Source: Echiichthys vipera
Taxonomy: Eukaryota > Chordata > Actinopteri > Perciformes > Trachinidae
Length of the DNA stretch: 64,000 nt
NCBI GenBank assembly: GCA_963691815.1
Contig: OY829659.1
Span: 5,396,015 to 5,460,014 of the forward strand
Direction of reading: 5' to 3'
Shown here: in pieces, positions 54,190 to 64,000 of the stretch
Layout: each line of letters begins with the position of its first letter
Position numbering within the stretch: the first letter of the stretch is position 1
Notes under the pieces: model-generated
Database searches by the model: none
What the model was told of the DNA's origin: nothing
Seen by the model: the letters and a program-made list of their open reading frames with translations, nothing else
Made by a program: the position numbers and the translations under genes

Positions 54190-55010
54190 AGGGAAACGGG
54201 TCGTTTTTAAAGGCGAAATAAACACAAGAACCTTTAAAAAAATGTTAATAAGTGCATAATTATAATAATTTATTAACCATTTAATGAGGCTTTGTCCTCG
54301 CTTTAGATCCAGTAGCTGCAAAAAGCAGTGAACTGTTAATAAATACATCATGTTTACGTGTTTGTTATAACATTAAACATGTTTATGATGCTTTTATTAA
54401 CACTTAGTCTCATTAACACAGCATGGTTAATAAGCATCTTTTAAAGACATATAAGTTATTAAGATAATAATCGATTAAGAGACAATACATAATTATACAT
54501 TTAGCATATAACATTAAAAAAATTCAATAAGTGCAAAATAAAGGATTTATTAACGGTTATTACGGTTTATTTGTTTGTTCTTGCTTTAGATTCAGAACTG
54601 TTAATAAATGCATCATAATGTTTCTTATGAATGTTTCCTAATCTACATTAAACATGTTTATGATGCCATTATTAACAGTCTTATTAACACATATTGTTAA
54701 TACGCATCTTATACATAATATAATATATAATAATTAGCATCTTATTACCTTTTAATAAGTAGTTAATAGGTAAAACAAAATTACGAGACATTTAAAAGCA
54801 CTTATAAGAAATGCAATATTATGCATTTATCATAAAGCCTTAAAAATGCTGATAAGTGCAAAATAAAGGATTTCTTTAACACTTTTTTTAAGGCATTGTT
54901 CTTCATTTAGATCTGGTAGCTGCAAAAAAGCACAGTTAACTGTTAATAAATGCAGAATAATGTGTTTTAAAACATCATATAAGGCTCGGATTATCTTCTG
55001 AATAAGGGTA
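54190..55010. repeat. Tandem AT-rich repeat, three diverged units of about 300 bp
   Basis: Blocks 'aaaa.tg.taataagtgca', 'tttagat.cag.agctgcaaaaagca' and 'aactgttaataaatgcatcat' followed by 'acattaaacatgtttatgatg' recur near 54230-54420, 54515-54690 and 54840-54970. There are no genes in the interval. Confidence 0.65.
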
Positions 55011-55172
55011 ATTACATTTATTATGAAGTGTACGGGATCTTCTTCAGGACACGGCAGGGGAACACGTCAGAGATCAATGTATCTGTCGGTGCAAACAACT
55101 ACACAACAGTTCTACGGCAAGGTCTAATTCATTTAAGATGTTTTTTAAAAAAAAGTCGTAGTAAATTTGTTC

Positions 55173-55290
55173 AGAGCCGATCCCAGTTGACATCAGGCGT
55201 GAGGCGGGGTCCACCCTGGACAGGACGCCAGTCTATCACAGGACACATAGAGACGCACAGAGACAGACAACCATTCACACCTACGGGTAA
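55173..55290 (-). mobile_element. SINE fragment, copy 4
   Basis: This is the reverse complement of the 3' part of the 36607-36957 SINE (agccgatcccagttgacatc, acgccagtctatcacaggac, ccattcacacctacggg). Both ends are truncated. Confidence 0.75.
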
Positions 55291-55889
55291 TCAGTGTTTT
55301 ATAAATAAAAGCACACTGTGAAAGCATTTAACAGTGGTTTCTTTACTTTTACCATAAATAATAATAAAAAAAAGACATTTCTTCATCACTGCAAACGTAA
55401 CTGAACCCAAATAATACCATAGAGCTACGGCAGCTTCCTGGAAGCCAACAGGACGGATAAATAACGATATATAAAACATTGCAAACAGACGAGTGTGTAA
55501 ACGGGGATTAGCAGTGCTGCATCTGTCCTGCAGTTTCAAAACACAACAATAAAATAAGCATGTTATAAATTAAGTGATGCTTCCTGTCGTAGGAAGACGT
55601 AAAACATACTGGGTTACAATCACAAAGTGCTCAGTTATCAAGTACAGAGGAAAAGACTGTCGCTGTCCGCGTTGCAGCAGCGAGCTCCGTGTCCTTCTGG
55701 GGCGGAGTGACGTTAAAACAGAATAATGTGATTATCTCTGTGACAGTGACGCCAATAAATATCAGACACTTTCTAACTAAGAAACGAGGTGCAGGTGTGT
55801 AAACAATCTGTATTCCGTCTGCACATTTTTTGCATGAGTGCGTAACAACTTCAGCTACCGTCAGTCCCCCGCACGACAACGTGGAAACC

Positions 55890-56600
55890 ACCCAAACGTC
55901 CTCATCTCATCTCATCTTCAGCCTCTTATCCTGGGTCAGGTCTCGGGGGCAGCAGCTCCAGCAGGGACCCCAAACTTCCCTTTCCCGGGCCACATTAACC
56001 AGCTCTAACTGGGGGATCCTGAGGCGTTCCCAGGCCAGTGTGGAGATCTAATCTCTCCACCTGGTCCTGGGTCTTCCCCGAGGCCTCCTCCCAGCTGGAC
56101 GTGCCTGGAACACCTCCCTAGGGAGGCGCCCAGGGTTCATCCTTACCAGATGATCCTGAACCACCTCAACTGGCTCCTTTCAACGCAAAGGAGCAGCGGC
56201 TCTACTCCGAGTTCCTCACGGATGCTGAACTTCTCCCCCTCTCTCTAAGGGAGACTCCAGACCCCCTCCTGAGGAAACACATTTCGCTTGTACCCGCGAC
56301 CTCGTTCTTTGGGTCCTGACCCAGCTTTCATGACCACAGGTGAGGGTAGGAACCAAGATTGACCGGTAGTTTGAGAGCTTTGCCTTCCTCAGCTCTCTTT
56401 TGGTCACAACGGTGCGGTAGAGCGACTGCAACACCGCCCCCGCTGCTCCGATTGAGGCCATGGCTCTCAGCAGGAAACCGGTGGATTGCTTTCTCCAGGT
56501 AGGGAATGAGTCTTTACCCCAAGTGAAGGAGTTCAAGTACCTCGGGATCATGTTCACGAGTGAGGGGACGATGGAGCGTGAGTTTGACCCAAACGTCCTC
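55890..56600 (-). mobile_element. LINE fragment with 14-bp target duplication and 5' inversion
   Basis: Flanking 14-mers ACCCAAACGTCCTC are identical (55890-55903 and 56587-56600). Inside, about 56460 to 55904 on the minus strand encodes the C-terminal end of a LINE reverse-transcriptase polyprotein (IGAAGAVLQSLYRTVVTKRE, later KAKLSNYRSILVPTLTCGHE), ending in a (GATGA)n-type tail. The remaining 56462-56586 is on the plus strand and encodes the immediately preceding portion (LPQVKEFKYLGIMFTSEGTM EREFD). The two parts are adjacent in the parental protein but point in opposite directions. The clade is not determined. Confidence 0.8.
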
Positions 56601-58361
<1,761 letters not shown>

Positions 58362-58826
58362 AGTCCTGGAGTTCCCCTGCACATCACTGCATCAAGTTGA
58401 GGGTTAAACCACTGGAGGTTCAGCAAAAACAGGGCGTTACGTTACTCTTTAAAGCAGCAGTGCTTCTGTATTTACACTCATTTGACGTTTGTTTGTTCGG
58501 TTCACTTAGAAAAAACTCACGCACTCCGCAACAAATCCTCCTTAACGACCGTTATAGTGTACGTAGTGTGCATTCACTTCAGGAGAACCCAATGAAGAGG
58601 CAACTGAGTGACATTTGAGCGTTTTTTCACTTGGGTAATAAATAAAAATAAAAAGTGTTTTGGGGCAGCAAAATACTTATGTGTTGAAGCACGTTTCCAC
58701 TTTTTAAGACGTCAGCACAAAATATCGGCATCTTCAGTATAAAAAAAAACAATAAGGGCTGAGCTGCAGTAAAAATGGAGCATCCATCTCTTTGGTCCCA
58801 TCGGCGCCGCGCGTCTCCCTCCGGCT

Positions 58827-63968
<5,142 letters not shown>

Positions 63969-64000
63969 CTACAGCAGGAGACGAAGGAAACGAAAGTGAG

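Overview
The window is vertebrate nuclear DNA, almost certainly from a ray-finned (percomorph-like) teleost. The genes have introns with GT-AG splice sites, and the repeats are typical of teleosts: tRNA-headed SINEs, PIF/Harbinger- and hAT-type MITEs, Penelope-like and L2-like retroelements, long (CA)n tracts and many minisatellites. No prokaryotic features, CRISPR arrays, rRNA genes or convincing tRNA genes are visible. Exon coordinates below come from hand-tracing splice sites and reading phase on the raw sequence.

Layout. (1) About 0.5-20.4 kb, minus strand: the 5' part of ttc3 (tetratricopeptide/RING E3 ligase). One non-coding and 19 coding exons give 583 codons in continuous phase; the 3' part lies beyond base 1. 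Its introns hold hAT, Tigger-like, PIF/Harbinger and Penelope-like copies and a 1-kb 21-bp minisatellite. (2) 21.0-24.5 kb, minus strand: the last three exons of a gene I cannot name, whose C-terminal half is rich in N-glycosylation sequons. (3) 27.5-36.4 kb, plus strand: complete rabgef1 (Rabex-5, a Rab5 GEF), with a promoter carrying two CRE palindromes, a non-coding exon 1 and eight coding exons (508 aa). A polypyrimidine-rich 3' flank and a Penelope-like fragment follow. (4) 41.2-44.2 kb, minus strand: the two coding exons of kcnj6 (GIRK2/Kir3.2, 416 aa). A 42-bp VNTR and about 12 kb of non-coding, repeat-rich DNA lie upstream. (5) 58.8-64.0 kb, minus strand: the last three exons of kctd7 (BTB/T1 domain protein); its 5' end lies beyond the window.

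The genes do not form one pathway. TTC3 is a ubiquitin ligase, RABGEF1 activates Rab5 and binds ubiquitin, KCTD7 is a cullin-3-linked BTB protein, and GIRK2 is a G-protein-gated K+ channel trafficked through endosomes by its C-terminal PDZ ligand. The gene order mixes human chr21q22 genes (TTC3, KCNJ6) with the human chr7q11 pair RABGEF1/KCTD7, with kcnj6 lying between rabgef1 and kctd7.

The most notable structures are a LINE with a 14-bp target duplication and an internal inversion (twin priming), a Harbinger MITE nested in a Penelope copy with an empty site in the same window, a perfect 80-bp palindrome, three long minisatellites (21, 42 and 44 bp) and the unnamed sequon-rich gene.
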